NCBI GenBank assembly: GCA_045863555.1
Contig: BTUU01000010.1
Location: 124,001 to 188,000, forward strand
Source: JACRLV01 sp045863555
GTDB taxonomy: Bacteria; Planctomycetota; Phycisphaerae; UBA1845; Fen-1342
Reading direction: 5' to 3'
Length of the DNA: 64,000 nt
The position numbers were made by a program, and so were the translations under genes. Position 1 is the stretch's first letter; the number at the start of each line of letters is the position of its first letter. Under the pieces are notes generated by a model, which did not search any database, was not told where the DNA came from, and saw only the letters and a list, made by a program, of their open reading frames with translations. Below, one piece after another: positions 53,471 through 62,384 of the stretch.

Positions 53471-54465
53471 GTCGCGGCCTTCGGCGCGGGCGTCGTCGCG
53501 TGCGTGGTCTGGTTCGTGATCGTTCCGCCCCAGATCGACGAGTTGGGGATCGTGACGGTGTGGCCGTCGGCGTTGGTCACGACCGTCGAGACGAGGTTCA
53601 TCGAAAGCACCGTGCCGTTCTGGCCGGCGATGATCACCTTGTCGCCGATGTCATACGGTCGGTAGAGCAGGATCATGACGCCGGCAGCGAAATTGCTGAG
53701 CGTGCCCTGGAGCGCGAAGCCGATGATGAACCCGGCGGCCCCCATGGCGGCGAGGAAGGGCCCGATGTTCACCTCGAGCATCGACAGGGCCACGACGAAG
53801 CCGACGAACATGAGGATCTTGTGCGTTGCGTTGGCCATGAAATCGCAGAGGAGCTGCGAGGAATTGCGGAAGGCGACCATCGCGCGTCGCACGAGCGCGG
53901 CGCACGCCCCCGCGAGCAGGCGGAAGACAACGAGCACGCCGATGAAGAGCAGGATGTTCTTCCCGTACCGGATGCCGCCCTGGGGGCTCTTGATCCAGTT
54001 CATGGCCATCGTTGAGAACGTACTGACGTCCGTGACGTCCGCGGTCGAGATCGGGCTCTCGCTGACGGCAGCGAGAAACGCCTCGTAATCCGCCGCTGCT
54101 CCGCCCTTGGCCTTGAGCGCCGCGAGCACGGAATTCAACCGGTCGATGATCTCCGCCCGCTCCTCATTCAGCTTCGAGATCGACTCGGCCAGCGTCGTCT
54201 TCTGTTCGGCGGTGGCTTTGGTCATCTGGATGCGCAGCTCGCTGATCTCGCGGATCTTCCCGCGCAGCAGCGCGAACCAGCCGTCGGCTTCGACGGTCAA
54301 CTCGGCCTTGGTCAGCGGCCGGAGGCGGGCCGTCAGCTCGTCGACGGCGACTTTCGCATCCGCGGTCGTCTGCGGTTTTGGCGGATCATCCGCGAGCGCG
54401 GCCGGTGCGGCGAGCAGGACGGTGAATAGAACAGCGCAGATCGCGCGGCGTACGGTAGCGAACAT
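53467..54465 (-). CDS. MscS-family mechanosensitive channel, short C-terminus
   Basis: I chose ATG 54465 because GAGGG precedes it by eight bases and the protein then starts with a clean signal peptide (MFATVRRAICAVLFTVLLAAPAALA). A helical, coiled-coil-like region spans about 30-110. Three hydrophobic segments follow, then the pore-type helix ANIGPFLAAMGAAGFIIGFALQGTLSNFAAGVMIL. The beta domain is present (IGDKVIIAGQNGTVLSMNLVSTVVTNADGHTVTIPNSSIWGG), but the protein stops right after it in TTHATTPAPKAAT. The alpha/beta C-terminal cage of MscS is missing. It may still be a channel. Confidence 0.85.
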   Translation of the reverse strand: MFATVRRAICAVLFTVLLAAPAALADDPPKPQTTADAKVAVDELTARLRPLTKAELTVEADGWFALLRGKIREISELRIQMTKATAEQKTTLAESISKLNEERAEIIDRLNSVLAALKAKGGAAADYEAFLAAVSESPISTADVTDVSTFSTMAMNWIKSPQGGIRYGKNILLFIGVLVVFRLLAGACAALVRRAMVAFRNSSQLLCDFMANATHKILMFVGFVVALSMLEVNIGPFLAAMGAAGFIIGFALQGTLSNFAAGVMILLYRPYDIGDKVIIAGQNGTVLSMNLVSTVVTNADGHTVTIPNSSIWGGTITNQTTHATTPAPKAAT

Positions 54466-54630
54466 GATGTGTGCCCTCATTGCTCAAGGGTAGAAATGTC
54501 TCGAACCGAATTGTGACCGACGAGACCGCGTTCGCCAAGTGCGGTGAGGCATATTCACCGACACCGCGGCGGAGCGCGGCTCGAAACGCGGGCAAACCCG
54601 ATCGCGGGCCCAACCGGGCGATCTTCGGGG

Positions 54631-55644
54631 CTAGGCGGCTTTTTCGACCGATGTCGGCAATTGGTCCAGCACGTCGAGCAGGACCTCGTCCGTCGACTTG
54701 CCCTCGGCCTCGCCTTCGAAGTTCAGCAGCAGTCGATGCCGCATCGCGGGCAGAAACGATTTCTTGATGTCGTCAAAGGCGACCGAGTAGCGCCCTTCGA
54801 GCATCGCGTAGATCTTCGCCGCGAGCGAGAGCGCCTGCGCTCCGCGCGGGCTCGATCCCCAGCGGACGTACTTGTTGACCGTCGGCGTCGCGAAGGCGCC
54901 CTGCGGATGGGTCGCGAGCACGAGGCGGATGGCGTAGTCCTGGACGTGCGGGGCGATGACCACGCGCCGGGCGAGATCCTGCGCGGCCAGGATGCGCTCG
55001 CCGCTGAGCACGGGGTTGATCTGCGGCTTGAAGCCGGTCGTCGTGCGCTCGAGGATCGTCTTCAACTCCTCCCGGCCGGAATACCCCACCACGAGCTTGA
55101 AGAAGAAGCGGTCGAGCTGGGCTTCGGGCAGGGGGTAGGTGCCTTCCTGCTCGATCGGGTTCTGCGTGGCCATGACGAAGAAGGGCTGTTCCAGCTTGTA
55201 CATCGTGCCGCCGGATGTGACCGAGTGCTCCTGCATGGCTTCGAGCAGCGCGGACTGGGTCTTTGGCGTAGCCCGGTTGATTTCGTCAGCGAGCACCATC
55301 TGCGCGAAGAGGGGGCCGCGCTGGAACTGAAACCCGCGCCGGCCGGTCGTCTCGTCCTCGGTGATGATGTTCGTGCCGATGATGTCGGCGGGCATCAGGT
55401 CGGGCGTGAACTGGATGCGCGAGAATTTCAGGCTCAGCGCCTGCGACAGCGTGCGGATCAAGAGCGTCTTGCCGAGGCCCGGAACGCCCTCCAGCAGCAC
55501 GTGCCCGCCGGAGAAGAGGGCCACGAGCACACCGTCGACGATGTCGGCGTGACCGACGATCATCTTGCCGATTTCGCCGCGCAATTTGGCGAAATCCTCC
55601 CGGAACGCCGCCACCTGCTGCTGAACCTGCACATCCTCGGCCAT
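54631..55644 (-). CDS. MoxR-family AAA+ ATPase
   Basis: A 337-residue AAA+ chaperone of the MoxR class. Motifs: Walker A LLEGVPGLGKTLLIRTL, LMPADIIGTNII, the Walker B region VLADEINRATPKTQSALLEAMQE, sensor 1 MATQNPIEQEGTYPLPEAQLDRF, and WGSSPRGAQAL. MoxR proteins assist maturation of complexes often containing von Willebrand A proteins. The usual DUF58/VWA partner is not next to it here. I chose ATG 55644 because it gives the standard MAEDVQ-type start. Confidence 0.92.
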   Translation of the reverse strand: MAEDVQVQQQVAAFREDFAKLRGEIGKMIVGHADIVDGVLVALFSGGHVLLEGVPGLGKTLLIRTLSQALSLKFSRIQFTPDLMPADIIGTNIITEDETTGRRGFQFQRGPLFAQMVLADEINRATPKTQSALLEAMQEHSVTSGGTMYKLEQPFFVMATQNPIEQEGTYPLPEAQLDRFFFKLVVGYSGREELKTILERTTTGFKPQINPVLSGERILAAQDLARRVVIAPHVQDYAIRLVLATHPQGAFATPTVNKYVRWGSSPRGAQALSLAAKIYAMLEGRYSVAFDDIKKSFLPAMRHRLLLNFEGEAEGKSTDEVLLDVLDQLPTSVEKAA

Positions 55645-55879
55645 GTAACGCCTCCGCGCGAGCGGCACGTGGCCGCCCAGGAACAAGTGCCCGGCCTGCG
55701 CATCGCGCAACGCCCGCGGCCGGGACTGCAAAACTATACCGCCAGACGGACGAAGAGGTTTACTCCCCGGACGGCGCTCGAGACCGGGCGCGGGAGACGG
55801 CGCGGCGGCGCCCGGCTTTCAATGATTCTGTGGCGATCGCGCAGACGGTCGCTCCCCGGCCTCGCGTACCATTTCCGTC

Positions 55880-56851
55880 ATGTCGAACAGATCGCCCGGA
55901 TGCATCGTTATCGCCGGCGGCAGCGGATTTCTGGGAATGTCGCTCGCGCGGCACCTGGCAGGTGCGAGCGCCTCCGGCGATCGGCCGGAGATTGTCATCC
56001 TCTCGCGGACACGCCCACCCGAGGGGCCATGGCGGCACGTTGCGTGGGACGCGCGGACGCTTGGCGCCTGGCGCGACGTGATCGATGGCGCTGCGGGACT
56101 CGTGAATCTCGTCGGCCGCACGGTCGACTGCATCAAGACGCCCGATCACTGCGACGAGATCCTCCGGTCGCGCGTCGAGGCCACGCACGTGCTCGGCGCG
56201 GCGGTGAGGACGGCGGCGCGGCCGCCACGGGTGTGGGTGCAGATGTCCACGGCGCACATCTACGGCGATCCGCCGGCGGCGATCTGCAACGAAGAGTCGC
56301 CACCTGGGTACGGTCTCGCGCCGACCGTCGGGCAGGCCTGGGAGAGGGCGTTCGAAGATGCCGTCCCGCCGGGCGTCCGGCGCGTCGTGCTGCGGACGAG
56401 CTTCGTGCTGGGCCGCGGCGGAGGAGCGCTGTCGAAGCTCGCGCGGCTGGCCCGCTGGGGATTCGGGGGGACAGTCAGCAACGGCCGGCAGGGAATGAGC
56501 TGGATCCACGGGCTGGACATGAACCGGCTCTTCGAGCGCGGGCTGCGCGATGAATCGACGCAGGGAGTTTACGTTGCGTCGTCGCCGCAGCCGGTCTCAA
56601 ACCGGGAGTTTATGCGCGAGCTGCGCCGCGCGGTGGGCATGCCGATCGGACTGCCCGCGGCGGGATGGATGGTTCGCCTGGCCGCACCGCTCATTCTCCG
56701 CACTGATCCGGAACTGGCGCTGTATGGGCGGTATGTGGTTTCACGGCGGCTGGGTGAGGAGGGGTTCGAATTCCGGTTCCCCGGGCTTCGCGAGGCGCTG
56801 CATGATCTGCTCGGTCGGCAGAGAGAGGTCGTACGGACGGCGCGGGGCTGA
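55880..56851 (+). CDS. TIGR01777-family NAD-dependent epimerase
   Basis: A short-chain dehydrogenase/epimerase-type protein of 323 residues with the NAD motif GGSGFLGMSLARHLAG, WVQMSTAHIYGD, the RTSFVLGRGGGALSKL segment, and the MSWIHGLDMNRLFERGL region that is typical of the TIGR01777 family, as is the C-terminal FPGLREALHDLL. The substrate of the family is not known to me. It is followed by a glycosyltransferase in the same direction, 64 bases on. Confidence 0.88.
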   Translation: MSNRSPGCIVIAGGSGFLGMSLARHLAGASASGDRPEIVILSRTRPPEGPWRHVAWDARTLGAWRDVIDGAAGLVNLVGRTVDCIKTPDHCDEILRSRVEATHVLGAAVRTAARPPRVWVQMSTAHIYGDPPAAICNEESPPGYGLAPTVGQAWERAFEDAVPPGVRRVVLRTSFVLGRGGGALSKLARLARWGFGGTVSNGRQGMSWIHGLDMNRLFERGLRDESTQGVYVASSPQPVSNREFMRELRRAVGMPIGLPAAGWMVRLAAPLILRTDPELALYGRYVVSRRLGEEGFEFRFPGLREALHDLLGRQREVVRTARG

Positions 56852-56915
56852 TCGGACGTGACGCCGGAGTGTTCGACGTGTCGCCCTTGTTCGGGCTGCG
56901 GCTACCATCTCCCGC

Positions 56916-57635
56916 ATGTCGCCGGATGGTCCCGTGCCGCTGCTGAGCATCGTCATCCCCGCATTCAACGAAGCGGGGCGGCTTCCGGCGACGCTGGCGG
57001 CGATCGATGCGTTCTTCCGCAGGCGCGGCGCGATCGAGATCATCGTGGTCGACGACGGCTCGACCGATGAAACCGCGGCCGCGGCCGCGGGCCGGCCGGG
57101 CGTCGTGCTCATCCGCAACCCCGTCAACAGCGGCAAGGGTCACAGTGTGCGCCGGGGCGTGCTCGCGGCGCGCGGAGAGCGAATTCTGATCTGCGATGCC
57201 GATGGTTCGACGCCGATCGGCGAGGTTGAGAAGCTCGGCGCCGCGCTCGACGCGGGCGCGGATGTCGCAATCGGCTCGCGCGACCTGCCGGAATCGGTCA
57301 TCTCGCCGCGCCAGCCGCGGGTGCGGCGGATCGTGGCGGGACTGCTGCGGGCGGCGCGGCGGCGGCGGCTTCTGCCGGAGATCCGCGATACGCAGTGCGG
57401 CTTCAAGCTCTTTCGACGGGCCGTCGCGCACGAAGTCTTCGGCGGACAGACATTGACGGGATGGCTGTTTGATTGCGAAGTGCTGGCGCTGGCGGCCGAG
57501 CGGGGCTGCCGGATCGTCGAGGTCGGTGTCCGGTGGGCGAATGATCGGTCGAGCCGCGTGCGGTTGCTCGGCGATCTGGCGAAGACGTGGCGCGAGTATC
57601 GCTACCTGGTGCGGCGCTTCGGCCGGCGCGGCTGA
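56916..57635 (+). CDS. Family 2 glycosyltransferase, ALG5-like
   Basis: GT-A fold glycosyltransferase that probably charges a lipid-linked carrier. The N-terminus reads LLSIVIPAFNEAGRLPATLA; the metal-binding motif is CDADGSTPIGE; VVDDGSTDETA is the nucleotide site. The ISPRQPRVRR and DTQCGFKLFRRAVA segments are typical of the dolichyl-phosphate beta-glucosyltransferase (ALG5) type. No membrane helices are visible. It converges with the acetyltransferase gene and overlaps it by 34 bases. Confidence 0.87.
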   Translation: MSPDGPVPLLSIVIPAFNEAGRLPATLAAIDAFFRRRGAIEIIVVDDGSTDETAAAAAGRPGVVLIRNPVNSGKGHSVRRGVLAARGERILICDADGSTPIGEVEKLGAALDAGADVAIGSRDLPESVISPRQPRVRRIVAGLLRAARRRRLLPEIRDTQCGFKLFRRAVAHEVFGGQTLTGWLFDCEVLALAAERGCRIVEVGVRWANDRSSRVRLLGDLAKTWREYRYLVRRFGRRG

Positions 57636-58297
57636 TTCGCGTTCGCAGTTTTCGCGTCCGGCTTATTTGCTGTCGAACGCGGCGTAGCGCGCGATTGCCG
57701 GCCGACGATGCGGCGGACGATGGGCCGGGTCTTCGAGCGCCGAACCACTTCTGTGAAACCCGCCTTCAGGAACGCCGCGGGAAGCCCCGTCCAGGCGAAG
57801 GCGGCCGGGATGTTCGGGGTGTAGGGCTCGACCGGGTAGCCCTCGACGATCTTCGCTCCGCTGCGGGCCGCGAATTCGACGGCCGCGTTGATCAATGCGG
57901 TCGAAAGGCCCTGGCGACGGTGGTCCTTGTGGATGAAGAAGCACGTGATCGACCAGACGGGCTGGTCGTCGACGGGTTTGAGCACGCGCGATCGTTCGAG
58001 GGCGACGTAGACTTGCCGCGGAGCAATCGCGCACCAGCCGACGGGCGTTCCGTCGACGTAGGCAAGGATTCCGGGCGGTCGTTCGCTGCTGCGGACGATG
58101 TCGTGCATGAGCCGCCGGTTGCCGTCGCCCTTGCTCGCCTCCCAGTCCTTACGCGGGAGTCGCCAGGCCATGCACCAGCAGCCGCCGCACGCGCCGCGCG
58201 GGCCGAAGAGGATCTCGAAATCTGCCCAGCGGTCGGGCGTGAGCGGATGAAACTCGGCCTTGAGCGGCTTCGAGGCGGGGGTTTTTCGATCGGCCAT
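57602..58297 (-). CDS. GNAT-family N-acetyltransferase
   Basis: A 231-residue protein with the GNAT core: ITCFFIHKDHRRQGLSTALINAAVEFAARSGAK includes the acetyl-CoA pyrophosphate loop. The N-terminal GACGGCWCMAWR motif is characteristic of a GNAT subgroup common in actinobacteria and planctomycetes. A basic Arg/Lys/Asn-rich tail ends it. Acceptor unknown. Its 3' end overlaps the end of the convergent glycosyltransferase gene. Confidence 0.87.
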   Translation of the reverse strand: MADRKTPASKPLKAEFHPLTPDRWADFEILFGPRGACGGCWCMAWRLPRKDWEASKGDGNRRLMHDIVRSSERPPGILAYVDGTPVGWCAIAPRQVYVALERSRVLKPVDDQPVWSITCFFIHKDHRRQGLSTALINAAVEFAARSGAKIVEGYPVEPYTPNIPAAFAWTGLPAAFLKAGFTEVVRRSKTRPIVRRIVGRQSRATPRSTANKPDAKTANANQPRRPKRRTR

Positions 58298-58355
58298 GCG
58301 AGTCTCCGGCGACGCGCTGCACAGCCTATCGCGAAGCGACCGTCGAAACCTCGTG

Positions 58356-59609
58356 TTACGGATTCGCCGCTGCCGACAGGTCGAGCGCCATGATCGTCTT
58401 GTTGTCGCGCAGGAACAGGCGCGTGCCGTCGAGCGTCGGGGCCGTCCAGGCCTTTTCTTCGAGCAGCTTCACCTGTGAGATGATCTTGATGCCCTCGCGG
58501 TTGGCCGTCGCGAGCGCGAGCAGGCCGGTTTCGTCGAGCAGGAGAAACTTGTCGCCCGCCCGGAGAAAATTCGTCTTGGCGAATCCGCGCTCGCGCCAGA
58601 GGACCTTGCCGTCGGCCGCATCCATGCCCATCAGGAACGCCGGCCCGAAGTCGCCGCTGGAGCCGAAGATGACGCCATTCGCATGCACGATCGATTCGTG
58701 CTGGACCTTCATCTTCATTTCGCGCCAGAGTTCTTCGGCCTCGAAACCGGAGCTGGTCTTTTTGACCTGGTAGAGGTGGCTGCCGAAGCCGTATGCGGCG
58801 GAGTAGAAGACCTTGTCCGGGGCGATGAAGACGGGAGTGGCCATGATGGCCGCGCCTTGCTGGTCGGTCTGCGTTCGCCAGAGGATGTCCCCGTTCTCCG
58901 GGTCGAGACCGAACCGGTCGGCCCCGAGTGCGCCGATGAGCTGCGGCTTGTCGCCGATGGTCGCCAGGATCAGTGACGACTGGCTGGGGCGCATCGGCGG
59001 CGTTTTCCAGACCAGTGCCCCGTCCGCCTGCTTAAAGGCCGCCACGCCCGCCTCGGGGCCGCCGACCGTCAGGATGATGGTGTCTTTCCAGGCGATCGGG
59101 CTGGGGCCATAGCCGCGCTGGATGTTGCTGGCTTTCAGCTCCTCGGCGAGGTCGTGCGTCCAGAGGATCTTGCCGGTCTTTCGGTCGAGGCAGTTCAGGA
59201 TGACCGTTGCGCTGACCGTGAAGAGCCGGTCACCGACCACCAGCGGCGTCGAATGCGGGCCGCAGCCGAAGTCGAGGAGCATCCCGATCTTTGGAGGCGC
59301 GTCGTAGGCCGATTCCCAGATCGTCTCGCCGGTAGCAGCGTTGAGGGCGACGATGACATCCTGGTCGTTACGGCGAAACGCCGTGTAGAGCGTGCCGTCG
59401 ACGAGTGAAATGGCCGAGTGGCCGGGGCCGAGCTCGCGCGACCAGAGCCGTTTGGGGCCGGCCTCGGGCCACTTGTCCGCCAGGCCCGTGGCGGCCACCG
59501 TGAAGTCGCGTCCGGTGCCGCCCCACTGGGGCCAGTCGGCGCCGGCAGGGGAGCTGAAGATGGCCGGGATGGCGAGTGTCGCGGCGAAGAAACGCGAAAT
59601 TCGGTTCAT
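58356..59609 (-). CDS. Exported PQQ-type beta-propeller protein
   Basis: Starts at ATG 59609 (MNRISRFFAATLAIPAIFSSPAGA), a signal peptide, then DWPQWGGTGRDFT, the usual opening of planctomycete PQQ-like propellers. Repeats with W motifs such as NAATGETIWESAYD, DRKTGKILWTHDL, DPENGDILWRTQ and DAADGKVLWRERG are propeller blades. The family is often called BamB-like. Neither a cofactor nor an enzyme activity can be claimed. It is the last gene before a 700-base gene-free stretch. Confidence 0.88.
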   Translation of the reverse strand: MNRISRFFAATLAIPAIFSSPAGADWPQWGGTGRDFTVAATGLADKWPEAGPKRLWSRELGPGHSAISLVDGTLYTAFRRNDQDVIVALNAATGETIWESAYDAPPKIGMLLDFGCGPHSTPLVVGDRLFTVSATVILNCLDRKTGKILWTHDLAEELKASNIQRGYGPSPIAWKDTIILTVGGPEAGVAAFKQADGALVWKTPPMRPSQSSLILATIGDKPQLIGALGADRFGLDPENGDILWRTQTDQQGAAIMATPVFIAPDKVFYSAAYGFGSHLYQVKKTSSGFEAEELWREMKMKVQHESIVHANGVIFGSSGDFGPAFLMGMDAADGKVLWRERGFAKTNFLRAGDKFLLLDETGLLALATANREGIKIISQVKLLEEKAWTAPTLDGTRLFLRDNKTIMALDLSAAANP

Positions 59610-60317
59610 GTGGATTCCAGGCAGAGGCGAACGCGGCTCAGATACGCCCGTGGCGGATCGGACCAAAGGTCTGAAAGTAGACGCGCGCGTGCACGTCGTC
59701 CATTCAAGATTTCGGGGCAAGATTTTTCTCGCTTTTTTGACCAAAACCGGTTGTGCGGCCGCGGCTCGTCTGTTACTTTCGAGCTTGTGCCGAATGTCGG
59801 CCTCGAAATGAGGCCGACAGCGGGGAAACCGAGATGAGCCGCGTGGAGCGATCCGGCGGCTCGGGGCGAATCCGCGAAAGCGGACGTCGATTCAGCGCTG
59901 ACGAGCCCGACAGCTAACCTCGCAGGCGAACGCTGGAGACCGTAAACCACGGGTTCACGTCTCTCCACGCAAATAGAGTTTGTCTTATCGCGATGCAGAT
60001 CCGCGCGTGCGGCGCGGTGCATCCGTGTACTGAGTAAGCGTATCCGCGCTGCGGCAGCGCCGTTTCCGTCTGGCGAGGAATGGGGCTGCGACAGAAACTG
60101 CGACGCGACGACGGGTAGCACGGTCGGTTTCGACTGGTCGTGCTGCCCGCGTCATTTTCCGGCGACCGGGTCGCGGTAATCTCTCGCCTGACCGCCGGAT
60201 CGACTCCGCGCCGCAAGAGTGCGCCACGGCGGCCCCGTCGGAACCGGCGCGTTTCGCCCGCCGCAGCGGCGCGGCCACGCTAGAATCCGCCACACACACG
60301 ACTGGGAGCCCTGACCG
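59610..60317. other. Gene-free stretch with two hairpins
   Basis: About 700 bases without a convincing gene. Two hairpins stand out: GTCGGCCTC-GAAAT-GAGGCCGAC at 59796-59818 and GGGTAGCACG...CGTGCTGCCC at 60113-60148, the second with an inner GTCG/CGAC stem and followed by ATTTTCC. A ten-base palindrome TCAGCGCTGA lies between them. A structured RNA is possible but unsupported. Confidence 0.5.
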
Positions 60318-60806
60318 ATGAACGAAATGACCCTGCTGCTCGCGGACGGACTGCCCTTCGACTTCACCCACGCCGCCATCCGGCTGCTGCATATCGGGGC
60401 GGCCATGCTGGCCGTCGGCGGCGCCGTCTTTCAGCTGACGGCGCTGCACCCCGCGCTGCAAACGCTTGAACCGGACCGCCGCCGCGATTTCCGCGAATCC
60501 GTCGTCGGCCGCTGGAGCATGATCGTTTTCGTGTGCATCGGCCTGCTGCTCATTTCGGGGCTGTACAACTTCGTCGCCGTGAAGATCCCGCTGCTCAAGG
60601 AGCACCCGTCCAAGGGGCTCTACCATGGTCTTTTCGGCCTGAAGTTTCTGCTCGCGCTCGCGTCGTTCCACGCTGCGGCCGTTCTCGCCATGCCGGGTTC
60701 GAGGGGCGAGAAATACCGCGACAATGCGGGATTCTGGCTCAAATACCTCGTGATCACGCTGACGCTGGTGTTCCTGGTCGCCGTTCTGCTGGGGAGCTTC
60801 CGGTAA
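60318..60806 (+). CDS. Four-helix membrane protein
   Basis: A 162-residue protein with four predicted membrane segments at about residues 20-42, 68-88, 105-125 and 140-160. Two conserved-looking His residues (FDFTHAAIRLLHIGAAML and the KGLYHGLFGLKFLLAL stretch) could bind haem, as in CopD/DUF2269-type proteins, but that is a guess. The stop codon is immediately followed by the start of the next gene, an acetyltransferase. Confidence 0.7.
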   Translation: MNEMTLLLADGLPFDFTHAAIRLLHIGAAMLAVGGAVFQLTALHPALQTLEPDRRRDFRESVVGRWSMIVFVCIGLLLISGLYNFVAVKIPLLKEHPSKGLYHGLFGLKFLLALASFHAAAVLAMPGSRGEKYRDNAGFWLKYLVITLTLVFLVAVLLGSFR

Positions 60807-61352
60807 ATGGCCCCGGTCCTCGAAACGCCGCGGCTGACGCTCCACCGGCTTACGCCCGACGACCTCGATTTCATGGCCGCCCTGCTCGGCGACCCGGCGG
60901 TGATGGGGTTCTGGCCGGAGCCGTTCACGCGCGAGGACGCGGCGGCGTGGATCGCGACGGCGCAGGGGGACTATGCCCGTCACGGCGTGGGGTACTGGCT
61001 GGCGCGGCTTCGAGCGACGGGGGAACCGATCGGTCAGGCGGGCGTGCTGATGCGCAAGGTCTTCGAAACGCTGGAACCGAGCGTGGGGTACATCTTCGCA
61101 AAGCGGGCCTGGGGGCAGGGGCTCGCGTCCGAGGCGGCGACGGCGTGCTTCCGTTACGGGCTCGACGTGCTCGGGGCACCGCGCGTGCTGTGCATGATCC
61201 GGCCGGAGAACGTGCCGTCGCTACGGGTGGCGGCGCGGCTGCGGCTTATGCCGGTCGCGCACACGGTGTACGCCGACCTTGCTCACCTCGTGTTTATCTG
61301 CGACCGAACGACGCCGGGTTTTGAACAGGCGACGTCAGGCGCAGAGTGCTAA
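60807..61352 (+). CDS. RimJ/RimL-like GNAT acetyltransferase
   Basis: A 181-residue acetyltransferase starting LETPRLTLHRLTPDDLDFMAALLGDPAVMGFW, typical of the RimJ/RimL class. The acetyl-CoA motif appears as GYIFAKRAWGQGLASEAATACFRYGL, followed by ENVPSLRVAARLRL. The target may be a protein N-terminus or a small molecule. It starts directly at the stop of the membrane-protein gene. Confidence 0.88.
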   Translation: MAPVLETPRLTLHRLTPDDLDFMAALLGDPAVMGFWPEPFTREDAAAWIATAQGDYARHGVGYWLARLRATGEPIGQAGVLMRKVFETLEPSVGYIFAKRAWGQGLASEAATACFRYGLDVLGAPRVLCMIRPENVPSLRVAARLRLMPVAHTVYADLAHLVFICDRTTPGFEQATSGAEC

Positions 61353-61371
61353 CGCCGGATATCCTCTGGTC

Positions 61372-62301
61372 GTGCTCTCCTCGGCCGAATTCAACGCCAC
61401 GCACGCCGTCCACCAGCTGCCTGGGCTGACCCCGCCGCGCGAATACGTCGTCCATGCTCCGCAGGGTTGGAATGGCCGGTCACCGCTGCCCGTGCTCGTG
61501 ATGATTCACGGGGGCGGTGGGACTCCCCGCACCGCGGCGTTCGCGACGGGGGCTTCCCGGGCGGCGGACGAACGGGGGTTTCTGGTCGTCTATCCGGCGG
61601 CGCTGCCGCGCGACCCGCGACAACCGGTGAGTTTTCTCCGCAATCCCACCTTCTGGAACGTCGGTAGCGGCTTCGGTCATGCCGAGCGGCTTCGCATCGA
61701 CGACACGGCGTACATCGGGGCGGTGCTTGACGATGTCGAGCGGCGCTACGCGATCGACCGGAATCGCATTTACGTCGCGGGATTCTCGAATGGGGCGGCG
61801 CTCGCCCTGCGCGTCGCCGTCGATCTCAGCGAGCGCATCCGGGCCGTGACAGCGATCGCCGGGCACCTGTGGCGCCGCGACCGGCGGCCGGCGCGGCCGG
61901 TGCCGCTGTTGTACATAATCGGGACGGCCGATCCGATCGTGCCGCCGGCCGGTGGTGTCGTGCAGGGGCCGTGGGGAAGCGAGTACGCGCTGCCGCCGGT
62001 GCGTGAGACGATCGAGTTGTGGGCAGAGTGGAATGGCTGCGCGGCGGCCGGGCGTGTTTCGTCGCCGGCGGCGGGCGTGACGCTGGAAGAGTTTGATAGT
62101 GCGGATATCCTGCCGGCATCGAATTTCAGCATGAGCGGGCAGAATGCCCGCCCCACCGACGCGGTCGTGCGGTTCGTCACGATCGAGGGCGCGGGGCATG
62201 TCTGGCCGGGCGGGCCGTCGGTGCTGAATGAGAAGATCTCGGGGCCGGCGACGGACCGGGTGGATGCGACGGCGATGATGCTGGAGTTCTTCGGGCTGTA
62301 G
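61372..62301 (+). CDS. PHB-depolymerase-like esterase
   Basis: An alpha/beta-hydrolase of the LpqC/polyhydroxybutyrate depolymerase family with the oxyanion-type turn VMIHGGGGTPRTAA, the nucleophile motif VAGFSNGAALAL (GxSxG variant FSNG), an Asp in GTADPIVPPAGG and the catalytic His in EGAGHVWPGGPS. No clear signal peptide is seen from the GTG I chose at 61372; the start is uncertain because the upstream reading frame overlaps the acetyltransferase. A 21-base copy of an intergenic repeat sits inside the coding region and encodes GQNARPT. Confidence 0.8.
   Translation: MLSSAEFNATHAVHQLPGLTPPREYVVHAPQGWNGRSPLPVLVMIHGGGGTPRTAAFATGASRAADERGFLVVYPAALPRDPRQPVSFLRNPTFWNVGSGFGHAERLRIDDTAYIGAVLDDVERRYAIDRNRIYVAGFSNGAALALRVAVDLSERIRAVTAIAGHLWRRDRRPARPVPLLYIIGTADPIVPPAGGVVQGPWGSEYALPPVRETIELWAEWNGCAAAGRVSSPAAGVTLEEFDSADILPASNFSMSGQNARPTDAVVRFVTIEGAGHVWPGGPSVLNEKISGPATDRVDATAMMLEFFGL
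62137..62157 (+). repeat. Palindromic repeat copy inside the esterase gene
   Basis: The 21 bases beginning GGGCAGAATGCCCGCC are identical to those at 62346-62366 in the intergenic region downstream. The core GGGCAGAATGCCC is an imperfect palindrome. The reading frame is kept and encodes GQNARPT. Confidence 0.75.
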
Positions 62302-62314
62302 CGCCGCCGGCCCC

Positions 62315-62366
62315 GGCGGGCAGGGACGCCCGCCCCACCCACGTCGGGCAGAATGCCCGCCCCACC
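62315..62366. repeat. Two intergenic palindromic repeat copies
   Basis: GGCGGGCAGGGACGCCCGCC (62315-62334) and GGGCAGAATGCCCGCC (from 62346) are adjacent related palindromes, each followed by CCACC, located between the convergent esterase and dehydrogenase genes. Confidence 0.75.
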
Positions 62367-62384
62367 CTTCTGTCCAGCCCACCG

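Noticed and set aside
59606..60121. A 171-codon minus-strand frame overlapping the start of the PQQ-propeller gene
   Set aside because: It is out of frame with the signal peptide of the real gene, covers hairpin sequence and has no recognisable motif.
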